Numbered from the stretch's first letter, positions 8,701 to 24,100 are shown. The stretch: 64,000 nt of DNA from Luzula sylvatica (GCA_946800325.1 OX326957.1:20337007-20401006), one strand, 5' to 3'. Translations and numbers: made by a program. Notes: generated by a model not told the origin, from the letters alone.

Positions 8701-11100
8701 GTTTTGAGGGGTTCAAATAACGTGTTTTGAGATCATTTATATCGTATCTTTTACTACATAACTTTTCACCAAATTTCACAAACACTAAGAAAGTTTGTTT
8801 TTCGATTCAAAACAAGATTTTAACGCTTTGAGGAGGTCAAATAACGTGTTTTGAGATCATTTGTATCTTATCTTTTACTACATAACTTTTCACCAAATTT
8901 CACAAACACTAAGAAAGTTTGTTTTTCGATTCAAAACAAGATTTTAATGCTTTGTGGAGTTCAAATAACGTGTTTTGAGATCATTTGTATCGTATCTTTT
9001 ACTACATAACTTTTCACCAAATTTCACAAACACTAAGAAAGTTTGTTTTTCGATTCAAAACAAGATTTTAACGCTTTGTGGAGTTCCAATAACGTGTTTT
9101 GAGTTCATTTGTATCGTATCTTTTACTACATAACTTTTCACCAAATTTCACAAACACTAAGTAAGTTTGTTTTTCGATTCAAAACAAGATTTTAACGCTT
9201 TGTGGAGTTCAAATAACGTGTTTTGAGTTCATTTGTATCGTATCGTTTACTACATAACTTTTCACCAAATTTCACAAACACTAAGAAAGTTTGTTTTTCG
9301 ATTCAGAACAAGATTTTAACGCTTTGTGGAGTTCCAATAACGTGTTTTGAGTTCATTTGTATCGTACCTTTTACTGCATAACTTTTCACCAAATTTCACA
9401 AACACTAAGAAAGTTTATTTTTCGATTCAAAACAAGATTTTAACGCTCTTTGGAGTTTAAATAACGTGTTTTGAGATCATTTGTATCGTATCTTTTACTA
9501 CATAATTTTTCACCAAATTTCACAAACACTAAGAAAGTTTGTTTTTCGATTCAAAACAAGATTTTAACGCTTTGAGGAGTACAAATAACGTGTTTTGAGA
9601 TCATTTGTATCGTATCGTTTACAACATAACTTTTCACCAAATTTCACAAACACTAAGAAAGTTTGTTTTTCGATTCAAAACAAGATTTTAACGCTTTGTG
9701 GAGTTCAAATAACGTGTTTTGAGTTCATTTGTATCGTATGTTTTACTGCATAACTTTTCACCAAATTTCACAAACACTAAGAAAGTTTGTTTTTCGATTC
9801 AAAACAAGATTTTAACGCTTTGTGGAGTTCAAATAACGTGTTTTGAGTTCATTTGTATCGTATCTTTTACTACATAACTTTTCACCAAATTTCACAAACA
9901 CTAAGTAAGTTTATTTTTCGATTCAAAACAAGATTTTAACGTTTTGAGGGGTTCAAATAACGTGTTTTGAGATCATTTATATCGTATCTTTTACTACATA
10001 ACTTTTCACCAAATTTCACAAACACTAAGAAAGTTTGTTTTTCGATTCAAAACAAGATTTTAACGCTTTGAGGAGGTCAAATAACGTGTTTTGAGATCAT
10101 TTGTATCTTATCTTTTACTACATAACTTTTCACCAAATTTCACAAACACTAAGAAAGTTTGTTTTTCGATTCAAAACAAGATTTTAATGCTTTGTGGAGT
10201 TCAAATAACGTGTTTTGAGATCATTTGTATCGTATCTTTTACTACATAACTTTTCACCAAATTTCACAAACACTAAGAAAGTTTGTTTTTCGATTCAAAA
10301 CAAGATTTTAACGCTTTGTGGAGTTCCAATAACGTGTTTTGAGTTCATTTGTATCGTATCTTTTACTACATAACTTTTCACCAAATTTCACAAACACTAA
10401 GTAAGTTTGTTTTTCGATTCAAAACAAGATTTTAACGCTTTGTGGAGTTCAAATAACGTGTTTTGAGTTCATTTGTATCGTATCGTTTACTACATAACTT
10501 TTCACCAAATTTCACAAACACTAAGAAAGTTTGTTTTTCGATTCAGAACAAGATTTTAACGCTTTGTGGAGTTCAAATAACGTGTTTTGAGTTCATTTGT
10601 ATCGTACCTTTTACTGCATAACTTTTCACCAAATTTCACAAACACTAAGAAAGTTTATTTTTCGATTCAAAACAAGATTTTAACGCTCTTTGGAGTTTAA
10701 ATAACGTGTTTTGAGATCATTTGTATCGTATCTTTTACTACATAATTTTTCACCAAATTTCACAAACACTAAGAAAGTTTGTTTTTCGATTCAAAACAAG
10801 ATTTTAACGCTTTGAGGAGTACAAATAACGTGTTTTGAGATCATTTGTATCGTATCGTTTACAACATAACTTTTCACCAAATTTCACAAACACTAAGAAA
10901 GTTTGTTTTTCGATTCAAAACAAGATTTTAACGCTTTGTGGAGTTCAAATAACGTGTTTTGAGTTCATTTGTATCGTATGTTTTACTGCATAACTTTTCA
11001 CCAAATTTCACAAACACTAAGAAAGTTTGTTTTTCGATTCAAAACAAGATTTTAACGCTTTGTGGAGTTCAAATAACGTGTTTTGAGTTCATTTGTATCG
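8701..11100 (+). repeat. 10-monomer higher-order repeat, two 1240-bp copies
   Basis: Markers recur at exactly 1240 bp: GTTTTGAGGGG at 8701 and 9941, TATCTTATC near 8867 and 10107, CAGAAC at 9304 and 10544. The order of variants is the same. I saw one substitution between copies (GTTCCAAT near 9333 against GTTCAAAT near 10573). The match ends near 11100, where TACTAC is replaced by TACAAC. Confidence 0.8.
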
Positions 11101-12129
11101 TATCTTTTACAACATAACTTTTCACCAAATTTCACAAACACAAGGTAAGTTTGTTTTTCGATTCAAAACAAGATTTTAACGCTTTGTGGAGTTCAAATAA
11201 CGTGTTTTGAGTTCATTTGTATCGTATCTTTTACAACATAACTTTTCACCAAATTTCACAAACACTAAGGAAGTTTGTTTTTCGATTCAAAACAAGATTT
11301 TAACGCTTTGTGGAGTTCAAATAACGTGTTTTGAGATCATTTGTATCGTATCTTTTACTACATAACTTTTCACCAAATTTCACAAACACTAAGAAAGTTT
11401 GTTTTTCGATTCAAAACAAGATTTTAACGCTTTGTGGAGTTCAAATAACGTGTTTTGAGTTCATTTGTATCGTATCTTTTACTACATAACTTTTCACCAA
11501 ATTTCACAAACACTAAGGAAGTGTGTTTTTCGATTCAAAACAAGATTTTAACGCTTTGTGGAGTTCAAATAACGTGTTTTGAGATCATTTGTATCGTATC
11601 TTTTACTACATAACTTTTCACCAAATTTCACAAACACTAAGGAAGTTTATTTTTCGATTCAAAACAAGATTTTAACGCTTTGAGGAGTTCAAATAACGTG
11701 TTTTGAGATCATTTATATCGTATCTTTTACTACATAACTTTTCACCAAATTTCACAAACACTAAGTAAGTTTGTTTTTCGATTCAAAACAAGATTTTAAC
11801 GCTTTGTGGAGTTCAAATAACGTGTTTTGAGTTCATTTGTATCGTATCTTTTACTACATAACTTTTCACCAAATTTCACAAATACTAAGGAAGTTTGTTT
11901 TTCGATTCAAAACAAGATTTTAACGCTTTGTGGAGTTCAAATAACGTGTTTTGAGATCATTTGTATCGTATCTTTTACTACATAACTTTTCACCAAATTT
12001 CACAAACACTAAGTAAGTTTGTTTTTCGATTCAAAACAAGATTTTAACGCTTTGTGGAGGTCAAATAACGTGTTTTGAGTTCATTTGTATCGTATCTTTT
12101 ACTACATAACTTTTCACCAAATTTCACAA

Positions 12130-15100
12130 ATACTAAGGAAGTTTGTTTTTCGATTCAAAACAAGATTTTAACGCTTTGTGGAGTTCAAATAACGTGTTTT
12201 GAGATCATTTGTATCGTATCTTTTACTACATAACTTTTCACCAAATTTCACAAACACTAAGTAAGTTTATTTTTCGATTCAAAACAAGATTTTAACGTTT
12301 TGAGGGGTTCAAATAACGTGTTTTGAGATCATTTATATCGTATCTTTTACTACATAACTTTTCACCAAATTTCACAAACACTAAGAAAGTTTGTTTTTCG
12401 ATTCAAAACAAGATTTTAACGCTTTGTGGAGTTCAAATAACGTGTTTTGAGTTCATTTGTATCGTATCTTTTACTACATAACTTTTCACCAAATTTCACA
12501 AACACTAAGGAAGTTTGTTTTTCGATTCAAAACAAGATTTTAACGCTTTGTGGAGTTCAAATAACGTGTTTTGAGATCATTTGTATCGTATCTTTTACTA
12601 CATAACTTTTCACCAAATTTCACAAACACTAAGTAAGTTTATTTTTCGATTCAAAACAAGATTTAACGTTTTGAGGAGTTCAAATAACGTGTTTTGAGAT
12701 CATTTATATCGTATCTTTTACTACATAACTTTTCACCAAATTTCACAAACACTAAGAAAGTTTGTTTTTCGATTCAAAACAAGATTTTAACGCATTGTGG
12801 AGTTCAAATAACGTGTTTTGAGATCATTTGTATCGTATCTTTTACTACATAACTTTTCACCAAATTTCACAAACACTAAGTAAGTTTATTTTTCGATTCA
12901 AAACAAGATGTTAACGTTTTGAGGAGTTCAAATAACGTGTTTTGAGATCATTTGTATCGTATCTTTTACAACATAACTTTTCACCAAATTTCACAAACAC
13001 TAAGTAAGTTTATTTTTCGATTCAAAACAAGATTTTAACGTTTTGAGGGGTTCAAATAACGTGTTTTGAGATCATTTATATCGTATCTTTTACTACATAA
13101 CTTTTCACCAAATTTCACAAACACTAAGAAAGTTTGTTTTTCGATTCAAAACAAGATTTTAACGCTTTGAGGAGGTCAAATAACGTGTTTTGAGATCATT
13201 TGTATCGTATCGTTTACTACATAACTTTTCACCAAATTTCACAAACACTAAGAAAGTTTGTTTTTCGATTCAGAACAAGATTTTAACGCTTTGTGGAGTT
13301 CCAATAACGTGTTTTGAGTTCATTTGTATCGTACCTTTTACTGCATAACTTTTCACCAAATTTCACAAACACTAAGAAAGTTTATTTTTCGATTCAAAAC
13401 AAGATTTTAACGCTCTTTGGAGTTTAAATAACGTGTTTTGAGATCATTTGTATCGTATCTTTTAATACATAATTTTTCACCAAATTTCACAAACACTAAG
13501 AAAGTTTGTTTTTCGATTCAAAACAAGATTTTAACGCTTTGAGGAGTACAAATAACGTGTTTTGAGATCATTTGTATCGTATCGTTTACAACATAACTTT
13601 TCACCAAATTTCACAAACACTAAGAAAGTTTGTTTTTCGATTCAAAACAAGATTTTAACGCTTTGTGGAGTTCAAATAACGTGTTTTGAGTTCATTTGTA
13701 TCGTATGTTTTACTGCATAACTTTTCACAAAATTTCACAAACACTAAGAAAGTTTGTTTTTCGATTCAAAACAAGATTTTAACGCTTTGTGGAGTTCAAA
13801 TAACGTGTTTTGAGATCATTTGTATCGTATCTTTTACTACATAACTTTTCACCAAATTTCACAAACACTAAGTAAGTTTATTTTTCGATTCAAAACAAGA
13901 TGTTAACGTTTTGAGGAGTTCAAATAACGTGTTTTGAGATCATTTGTATCGTATCTTTTACAACATAACTTTTCACCAAATTTCACAAACACTAAGTAAG
14001 TTTGTTTTTCGATTCAAAACAAGATTTTAACGCTTTGTGGAGTTCAAATAACGTGTTTTGAGATCATTTGTATCGTATCTTTTACTACATAACTTTTCAC
14101 CAAATTTCACAAACACTAAGAAAGTTTGTTTTTCGATTCAAAACAAGATTTTAACGCTTTGTGGAGTTCAAATAACGTGTTTTGAGTTCATTTGTATCGT
14201 ATCTTTTACTACATAACTTTTCACCAAATTTCACAAACACTAAGTAAGTTTATTTTTCGATTCAAAACAAGATTTTAACGTTTTGAGGGGTTCAAATAAC
14301 GTGTTTTGAGATCATTTATATCGTATCTTTTACTACATAACTTTTCACCAAATTTCACAAACACTAAGAAAGTTTGTTTTTCGATTCAAAACAAGATTTT
14401 AACGCTTTGTGGAGTTCAAATAACGTGTTTTGAGTTCATTTGTATCGTATCTTTTACTACATAACTTTTCACCAAATTTCACAAACACTAAGTAAGTTTA
14501 TTTTTCGATTCAAAACAAGATTTCAACGTTTTGAGGGGTTCAAATAACGTGTTTTGAGATCATTTATATCGTATCTTTTACTACATAACTTTTCACCAAA
14601 TTTCACAAATACTAAGGAAGTTTGTTTTTCGATTCAAAACAAGATTTTAACGCTTTGTGGAGTTCAAATAACGTGTTTTGAGATCATTTGTATCGTATCT
14701 TTTACTACATAACTTTTCACCAAATTTCACAAACACTAAGTAAGTTTATTTTTCGATTCAAAACAAGATGTTAACGTTTTGAGGAGTTCAAATAACGTGT
14801 TTTGAGATCATTTGTATCGTATCTTTTACAACATAACTTTTCACCAAATTTCACAAACACTAAGTAAGTTTGTTTTTCGATTCAAAACAAGATTTTAACG
14901 CTTTGTGGAGTTCAAATAACGTGTTTTGAGATCATTTGTATCGTATCTTTTACTACATAACTTTTCACCAAATTTCACAAACACTAAGAAAGTTTGTTTT
15001 TCGATTCAAAACAAGATTTTAACGCTTTGTGGAGTTCAAATAACGTGTTTTGAGTTCATTTGTATCGTATCTTTTACTACATAACTTTTCACCAAATTTC

Positions 15101-17583
15101 ACAAACACTAAGTAAGTTTATTTTTCGATTCAAAACAAGATTTTAACGTTTTGAGGGGTTCAAATAACGTGTTTTGAGATCATTTATATCGTATCTTTTA
15201 CTACATAACTTTTCACCAAATTTCACAAACACTAAGAAAGTTTGTTTTTCGATTCAAAACAAGATTTTAACGCTTTGTGGAGTTCAAATAACGTGTTTTG
15301 AGTTCATTTGTATCGTATCTTTTACTACATAACTTTTCACCAAATTTCACAAACACTAAGTAAGTTTATTTTTCGATTCAAAACAAGATTTCAACGTTTT
15401 GAGGGGTTCAAATAACGTGTTTTGAGATCATTTATATCGTATCTTTTACTACATAACTTTTCACCAAATTTCACAAATACTAAGGAAGTTTGTTTTTCGA
15501 TTCAAAACAAGATTTTAACGCTTTGTGGAGTTCAAATAACGTGTTTTGAGATCATTTGTATCGTATCTTTTACTACATAACTTTTCACCAAATTTCACAA
15601 ACACTAAGTAAGTTTATTTTTCGATTCAAAACAAGATTTTAACGTTTTGAGGGGTTCAAATAACGAGTTTTGAGATCATTTATATCGTATCTTTTACTAC
15701 ATAACTTTTCACCAAATTTCACAAACACTAAGAAAGTTTGTTTTTCGATTCAAAACAAGATTTTAACGCTTTGTGGAGTTCAAATAACGTGTTTTGAGTT
15801 CATTTGTATCGTATCTTTTACTACATAACTTTTCACCAAATTTCACAAACACTAAGGAAGTTTGTTTTTCGATTCAAAACAAGATTTTAACGCTTTGTGG
15901 AGTTCAAATAACGTGTTTTGAGATCATTTGTATCGTATCTTTTACTACATAACTTTTCACCAAATTTCACAAACACTAAGTAAGTTTATTTTTCGATTCA
16001 AAACAAGATTTAACGTTTTGAGGAGTTCAAATAACGTGTTTTGAGATCATTTATATCGTATCTTTTACTACATAACTTTTCACCAAATTTCACAAACACT
16101 AAGAAAGTTTGTTTTTCGATTCAAAACAAGATTTTAACGCATTGTGGAGTTCAAATAACGTGTTTTGAGATCATTTGTATCGTATCTTTTACTACATAAC
16201 TTTTCACCAAATTTCACAAACACTAAGTAAGTTTATTTTTCGATTCAAAACAAGATGTTAACGTTTTGAGGAGTTCAAATAACGTGTTTTGAGATCATTT
16301 GTATCGTATCTTTTACAACATAACTTTTCACCAAATTTCACAAACACTAAGTAAGTTTATTTTTCGATTCAAAACAAGATTTTAACGTTTTGAGGGGTTC
16401 AAATAACGTGTTTTGAGATCATTTATATCGTATCTTTTACTACATAACTTTTCACCAAATTTCACAAACACTAAGAAAGTTTGTTTTTCGATTCAAAACA
16501 AGATTTTAACGCTTTGAGGAGGTCAAATAACGTGTTTTGAGATCATTTGTATCGTATCGTTTACTACATAACTTTTCACCAAATTTCACAAACACTAAGA
16601 AAGTTTGTTTTTCGATTCAGAACAAGATTTTAACGCTTTGTGGAGTTCCAATAACGTGTTTTGAGTTCATTTGTATCGTACCTTTTACTGCATAACTTTT
16701 CACCAAATTTCACAAACACTAAGAAAGTTTATTTTTCGATTCAAAACAAGATTTTAACGCTCTTTGGAGTTTAAATAACGTGTTTTGAGATCATTTGTAT
16801 CGTATCTTTTAATACATAATTTTTCACCAAATTTCACAAACACTAAGAAAGTTTGTTTTTCGATTCAAAACAAGATTTTAACGCTTTGAGGAGTACAAAT
16901 AACGTGTTTTGAGATCATTTGTATCGTATCGTTTACAACATAACTTTTCACCAAATTTCACAAACACTAAGAAAGTTTGTTTTTCGATTCAAAACAAGAT
17001 TTTAACGCTTTGTGGAGTTCAAATAACGTGTTTTGAGTTCATTTGTATCGTATGTTTTACTGCATAACTTTTCACCAAATTTCACAAACACTAAGAAAGT
17101 TTGTTTTTCGATTCAAAACAAGATTTTAACGCTTTGTGGAGTTCAAATAACGTGTTTTGAGATCATTTGTATCGTATCTTTTACTACATAACTTTTCACC
17201 AAATTTCACAAACACTAAGTAAGTTTATTTTTCGATTCAAAACAAGATGTTAACGTTTTGAGGAGTTCAAATAACGTGTTTTGAGATCATTTGTATCGTA
17301 TCTTTTACAACATAACTTTTCACCAAATTTCACAAACACTAAGTAAGTTTGTTTTTCGATTCAAAACAAGATTTTAACGCTTTGTGGAGTTCAAATAACG
17401 TGTTTTGAGATCATTTGTATCGTATCTTTTACTACATAACTTTTCACCAAATTTCACAAACACTAAGAAAGTTTGTTTTTCGATTCAAAACAAGATTTTA
17501 ACGCTTTGTGGAGTTCAAATAACGTGTTTTGAGTTCATTTGCATCGTATCTTTTACTACATAACTTTTCACCAAATTTCACAA
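12130..17583 (+). repeat. Large duplicated segment at 27-monomer offset (3347 bp)
   Basis: The block of about 12130-14235 recurs at about 15477-17583. Both share GATTTAACG (one-base deletion; 12660 and 16008), the rare GCATTGTGG (near 12793 and 16140), CAGAAC (13271 and 16618) and the ordered variants between. A private change, AACGAGTTTTGAG near 15665, marks only the second copy. Confidence 0.78.
13899..15634 (+). repeat. 7-monomer higher-order repeat, two 868-bp copies
   Basis: Nested in the larger duplication. GATGTTAACG at 13899 and 14767, and the rare TTTCAACG (14523 and 15391 for TCAACG), are each 868 bp apart, and variant order is the same in between. This doubling separates the two copies of the 27-monomer duplication. 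Confidence 0.8.
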
Positions 17584-20500
17584 ACACTAAGGAAGTTTGT
17601 TTTTCGATTCAAAACAAGATTTTAACGCTTTGTGGAGTTCAAATAACGTGTTTTGAGATCATTTGTATCGTATCTTTTACTACATAACTTTTCACCAAAT
17701 TTCACAAACACTAAGTAAGTTTATTTTTCGATTGAAAACAAGATTTAACGTTTTGAGGAGTTCAAATAACGTGTTTTGAGATCATTTATATCGTATCTTT
17801 TACTACATAACTTTTCACCAAATTTCACAAACACTAAGAAAGTTTGTTTTTCGATTCAAAACAAGATTTTAACGCATTGTGGAGTTCAAATAACGTGTTT
17901 TGAGATCATTTGTATCGTATCTTTTACTACATAACTTTTCACCAAATTTCACAAACACTAAGTAAGTTTATTTTTCGATTCAAAACAAGATGTTAACGTT
18001 TTGAGGAGTTCAAATAACGTGTTTTGAGATCATTTGTATCGTATCTTTTACAACATAACTTTTCACCAAATTTCACAAACACTAAGTAAGTTTGTTTTTC
18101 GATTCAAAACAAGATTTTAACGCTTTGTGGAGTTCAAATAACGTGTTTTGAGATCATTTGTATCGTATCTTTTACTACATAACTTTTCACCAAATTTCAC
18201 AAACACTAAGAAAGTTTGTTTTTCGATTCAAAACAAGATTTTAACGCTTTGTGGAGTTCAAATAACGTGTTTTGAGTTCATTTGTATCGTATCTTTTACT
18301 ACATAACTTTTCACCAAATTTCACAAACACTAAGGAAGTTTGTTTTTCGATTCAAAACAAGATTTTAACGCTTTGTGGAGTTCAAATAACGTGTTTTGAG
18401 ATCATTTGTATCGTATCTTTTACTACATAACTTTTCACCAAATTTCACAAACACGAAGTAAGTTTATTTTTCGATTCAAAACAAGATTTAACGTTTTGAG
18501 GAGTTCAAATAACGTGTTTTGAGATCATTTATATCGTATCTTTTACTACATAACTTTTCACCAAATTTCACAAACACTAAGAAAGTTTGTTTTTCGATTC
18601 AAAACAAGATTTTAACGCTTTGTGGAGTTCAAATAACGTGTTTTGAGATCATTTGTATCGTATCTTTTACTACATAACTTTTCACCAAATTTCACAAATA
18701 CTAAGGAAGTTTGTTTTTCGATTCAAAACAAGATTTTAACGCTTTGTGGAGTTCAAATAACGTGTTTTGAGATCATTTGTATCGTATCTTTTACTACATA
18801 ACTTTTCACCAAATTTCACAAACACTAAGTAAGTTTGTTTTTCGATTCAAAACAAGATTTTAACGCTTTGTGGAGGTCAAATAACGTGTTTTGAGTTCAT
18901 TTGTATCGTATCTTTTACTACATAACTTTTCACCAAATTTCACAAATACTAAGGAAGTTTGTTTTTCGATTCAAAACAAGATTTTAATGCTTTGTGGAGT
19001 TCAAATAACGTGTTTTGAGATCATTTGTATCGTATCTTTTACTACATAACTTTTCACCAAATTTCACAAACACTAAGTAAGTTTATTTTTCGATTCAAAA
19101 CAAGATTTTAACGTTTTGAGGGGTTCAAATAACGTGTTTTGAGATCATTTGTATCGTATCTTTTACTACATAACTTTTCACCAAATTTCACAAACACTAA
19201 GAAAGTTTGTTTTTCGATTCAAAACAAGATTTTAACGCTTTGAGGAGGTCAAATAACGTGTTTTGAGATCATTTGTATCTTATCTTTTACTACATAACTT
19301 TTCACCAAATTTCACAAACACTAAGAAAGTTTGTTTTTCGATTCAAAACAAGATTTTAACGCTTTGTGGAGTTCAAATAACGTGTTTTGAGATCATTTGT
19401 ATCGTATCTTTTACTACATAACTTTTCACCAAATTTCACAAACACTAAGAAAGTTTGTTTTTCGATTCAAAACAAGATTTTAACGCTTTGTGGAGTTCCA
19501 ATAACGTGTTTTGAGTTCATTTGTATCGTATCTTTTACTACATAACTTTTCACCAAATTTCACAAACACTAAGTAAGTTTGTTTTTCGATTCAAAACAAG
19601 ATTTTAACGCTTTGTGGAGTTCAAATAACGTGTTTTGAGTTCATTTGTATCGTATCGTTTACTACATAACTTTTCACCAAATTTCACAAACACTAAGAAA
19701 GTTTGTTTTTCGATTCAGAACAAGATTTTAACGCTTTGTGGAGTTCAAATAACGTGTTTTGAGTTCATTTGTATCGTATCTTTTACAACATAACTTTTCA
19801 CCAAATTTCACAAACACTAAGAAAGTTTGTTTTTCGATTCAGAACAAGATTTTAACGCTTTGTGGAGTTCAAATAACGTGTTTTGAGTTCATTTGTATCG
19901 TATCTTTTACAACATAACTTTTCACCAAATTTCACAAACACTAAGAAAGTTTGTTTTTCGATTCAAAACAAGATTTTAACGCTTTGTGGAGTTCAAATAA
20001 CGTGTTTTGAGTTCATTTGTATCGTATGTTTTACTGCATAACTTTTCACCAAATTTCACAAACACTAAGAAAGTTTGTTTTTCGATTCAAAACAAGATTT
20101 TAACGCTTTGTGGAGTTCAAATAACGTGTTTTGAGTTCATTTGTATCGTATCTTTTACAACATAACTTTTCACCAAATTTTACAAACACTAAGTAAGTTT
20201 GTTTATCGATTCAAAACAAGATTTTAACGCTTTGTGGAGTTCAAATAACGTGTTTTGAGTTCATTTGTATCGTATCTTTTACAACATAACTTTTCACCAA
20301 ATTTCACAAACACTAAGTAAGTTTGTTTTTCGATTCAAAACAAGATTTTAACGCTTTGTGGAGTTCAAATAACGTGTTTTGAGATCATTTGTATCGTATC
20401 TTTTACTACATAACTTTTCACCAAATTTCACAAACACTAAGAAAGTTTGTTTTTCGATTCAAAACAAGATTTTAACGCTTTGTGGAGTTCAAATAACGTG

Positions 20501-21113
20501 TTTTGAGTTCATTTGTATCGTATCTTTTACTACATAACTTTTCACCAAATTTCACAAACACTAAGGAAGTGTGTTTTTCGATTCAAAACAAGATTTTAAC
20601 GCTTTGTGGAGTTCAAATAACGTGTTTTGAGATCATTTGTATCGTATCTTTTACTACATAACTTTTCACCAAATTTCACAAACACTAAGGAAGTTTATTT
20701 TTCGATTCAAAACAAGATTTTAACGCTTTGAGGAGTTCAAATAACGTGTTTTGAGATCATTTATATCGTATCTTTTACTACATAACTTTTCACCAAATTT
20801 CACAAACACTAAGTAAGTTTGTTTTTCGATTCAAAACAAGATTTTAACGCTTTGTGGAGGTCAAATAACGTGTTTTGAGTTCATTTGTATCGTATCTTTT
20901 ACTACATAACTTTTCACCAAATTTCACAAATACTAAGGAAGTTTGTTTTTCGATTCAAAACAATATTTTAACGCTTTGTGGAGTTCAAATAACGTGTTTT
21001 GAGATCATTTGTATCGTATCTTTTACTACATAACTTTTCACCAAATTTCACAAACACTAAGTAAGTTTGTTTTTCGATTCAAAACAAGATTTTAACGCTT
21101 TGTGGAGGTCAAA

Positions 21114-21191
21114 TAACGTGTTTTGAGTTCATTACTAAGAAAGTTTGTTTTTCGATTCAAAACAAGATTTTAACGCTTTGAGGAGTACAAA
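21114..21191 (+). repeat. Truncated 78-bp monomer with 46-bp internal deletion
   Basis: The sequence TTTTGAGTTCATT is followed directly by ACTAAGAAAG at 21133/21134. The missing 46 bases run from TGTATCG to CACAAAC of a normal unit. The left part comes from a GGAGGTC/GTTC monomer, normally followed by an AATACTAAGG unit. The right part leads into the GAGGAGTAC subtype. The junction therefore joins two different places in the higher-order order, with no clear microhomology. It is the only large indel in the array. Confidence 0.92.
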
Positions 21192-24100
21192 TAACGTGTT
21201 TTGAGATCATTTGTATCGTATCGTTTACAACATAACTTTTCACCAAATTTCACAAACACTAAGAAAGTTTGTTTTTCGATTCAAAACAAGATTTTAACGC
21301 TTTGTGGAGTTCAAATAACGTGTTTTGAGTTCATTTGTATCGTATGTTTTACTGCATAACTTTTCACCAAATTTCACAAACACTAAGAAAGTTTGTTTTT
21401 CGATTCAAAACAAGATTTTAACGCTTTGTGGAGTTCAAATAACGTGTTTTGAGATCATTTGTATCGTATCTTTTACTACATAACTTTTCACCAAATTTCA
21501 CAAACACTAAGTAAGTTTATTTTTCGATTCAAAACAAGATGTTAACGTTTTGAGGAGTTCAAATAACGTGTTTTGAGATCATTTGTATCGTATCTTTTAC
21601 AACATAACTTTTCACCAAATTTCACAAACACTAAGTAAGTTTGTTTTTCGATTCAAAACAAGATTTTAACGCTTTGTGGAGTTCAAATAACGTGTTTTGA
21701 GATCATTTGTATCGTATCTTTTACTACATAACTTTTCACCAAATTTCACAAACACTAAGAAAGTTTGTTTTTCGATTCAAAACAAGATTTTAACGCTTTG
21801 TGGAGTTCAAATAACGTGTTTTGAGTTCATTTGTATCGTATCTTTTACTACATAACTTTTCACCAAATTTCACAAACACTAAGGAAGTTTGTTTTTCGAT
21901 TCAAAACAAGATTTTAACGCTTTGTGGAGTTCAAATAACGTGTTTTGAGATCATTTGTATCGTATCTTTTACTACATAACTTTTCACCAAATTTCACAAA
22001 CACTAAGTAAGTTTATTTTTCGATTCAAAACAAGATTTTAACGTTTTGAGGAGTTCAAATAACGTGTTTTGAGATCATTTATATCGTATCTTTTACTACA
22101 TAACTTTTCACCAAATTTCACAAACACTAAGAAAGTTTGTTTTTCGATTCAAAACAAGATTTTAACGCTTTGTGGAGTTCAAATAACGTGTTTTGAGATC
22201 ATTTGTATCGTATCTTTTACTACATAACTTTTCACCAAATTTCACAAATACTAAGGAAGATTGTTTTTCGATTCAAAACAAGATTTTAACGCTTTGTGGA
22301 GTTCAAATAACGTGTTTTGAGATCATTTGTATCGTATCTTTTACTACATAACTTTTCACCAAATTTCACAAACACTAAGTAAGTTTGTTTTTCGATTCAA
22401 AACAAGATTTTAACGCTTTGTGGAGGTCAAATAACGTGTTTTGAGTTCATTTGTATCGTATCTTTTACTACATAACTTTTCACCAAATTTCACAAATACT
22501 AAGGAAGTTTGTTTTTCGATTCAAAACAAGATTTTAACGCTTTGTGGAGTTCAAATAACGTGTTTTGAGATCATTTGTATCGTATCTTTTACTACATAAC
22601 TTTTCACCAAATTTCACAAACACTAAGTAAGTTTATTTTTCGATTCAAAACAAGATTTTAACGTTTTGAGGGGTTCAAATAACGTGTTTTGAGATCATTT
22701 ATATCGTATCTTTTACTACATAACTTTTCACCAAATTTCACAAACACTAAGAAAGTTTGTTTTTCGATTCAAAACAAGATTTTAACGCTTTGAGGAGGTC
22801 AAATAACGTGTTTTGAGATCATTTGTATCTTATCTTTTACTACATAACTTTTCACCAAATTTCACAAACATTAAGAAAGTTTGTTTTTCGATTCAAAACA
22901 AGATTTTAACGCTTTGTGGAGTTCAAATAACGTGTTTTGAGATCATTTGTATCGTATCTTTTACTACATAACTTTTCACAAAATTTCACAAACACTAAGA
23001 AAGTTTGTTTTTCGATTCAAAACAAGATTTTAACGCTTTGTGGAGTTCCAATAACGTGTTTTGAGTTCATTTGTATCGTATCTTTTACTACATAACTTTT
23101 CACCAAATTTCACAAACACTAAGTAAGTTTGTTTTTCGATTCAAAACAAGATTTTAACGCTTTGTGGAGTTCAAATAACGTGTTTTGAGTTCATTTGTAT
23201 CGTATCGTTTACTACATAACTTTTCACCAAATTTCACAAACACTAAGAAAGTTTGTTTTTCGATTCAGAACAAGATTTTAACGCTTTGTGGAGTTCCAAT
23301 AACGTGTTTTGAGTTCATTTGTATCGTACCTTTTACTGCATAACTTTTCACCAAATTTCACAAACACTAAGAAAGTTTATTTTTCGATTCAAAACAAGAT
23401 TTTAACGCTCTTTGGAGTTTAAATAACGTGTTTTGAGATCATTTGTATCGTATCTTTTACTACATAATTTTTCACCAAATTTCACAAACACTAAGAAAGT
23501 TTGTTTTTCGATTCAAAACAAGATTTTAACGCTTTGAGGAGTACAAATAACGTGTTTTGAGATCATTTGTATCGTATCATTTACAACATAACTTTTCACC
23601 AAATTTCACAAACACTAAGAAAGTTTGTTTTTCGATTCAAAACAAGATTTTAACGCTTTGTGGAGTTCAAATAACGTGTTTTGAGTTCATTTGTATCGTA
23701 TGTTTTACTGCATAACTTTTCACCAAATTTCACAAACACTAAGAAAGTTTGTTTTTCGATTCAAAACAAGATTTTAACGCTTTGTGGAGTTCAAATAACG
23801 TGTTTTGAGATCATTTGTATCGTATCTTTTACTACATAACTTTTCACCAAATTTCACAAACACTAAGTAAGTTTATTTTTCGATTCAAAACAAGATGTTA
23901 ACGTTTTGAGGAGTTCAAATAACGTGTTTTGAGATCATTTGTATCGTATCTTTTACAACATAACTTTTCACCAAATTTCACAAACACTAAGTAAGTTTGT
24001 TTTTCGATTCAAAACAAGATTTTAACGCTTTGTGGAGTTCAAATAACGTGTTTTGAGATCATTTGTATCGTATCTTTAACTACATAACTTTTCACCAAAT

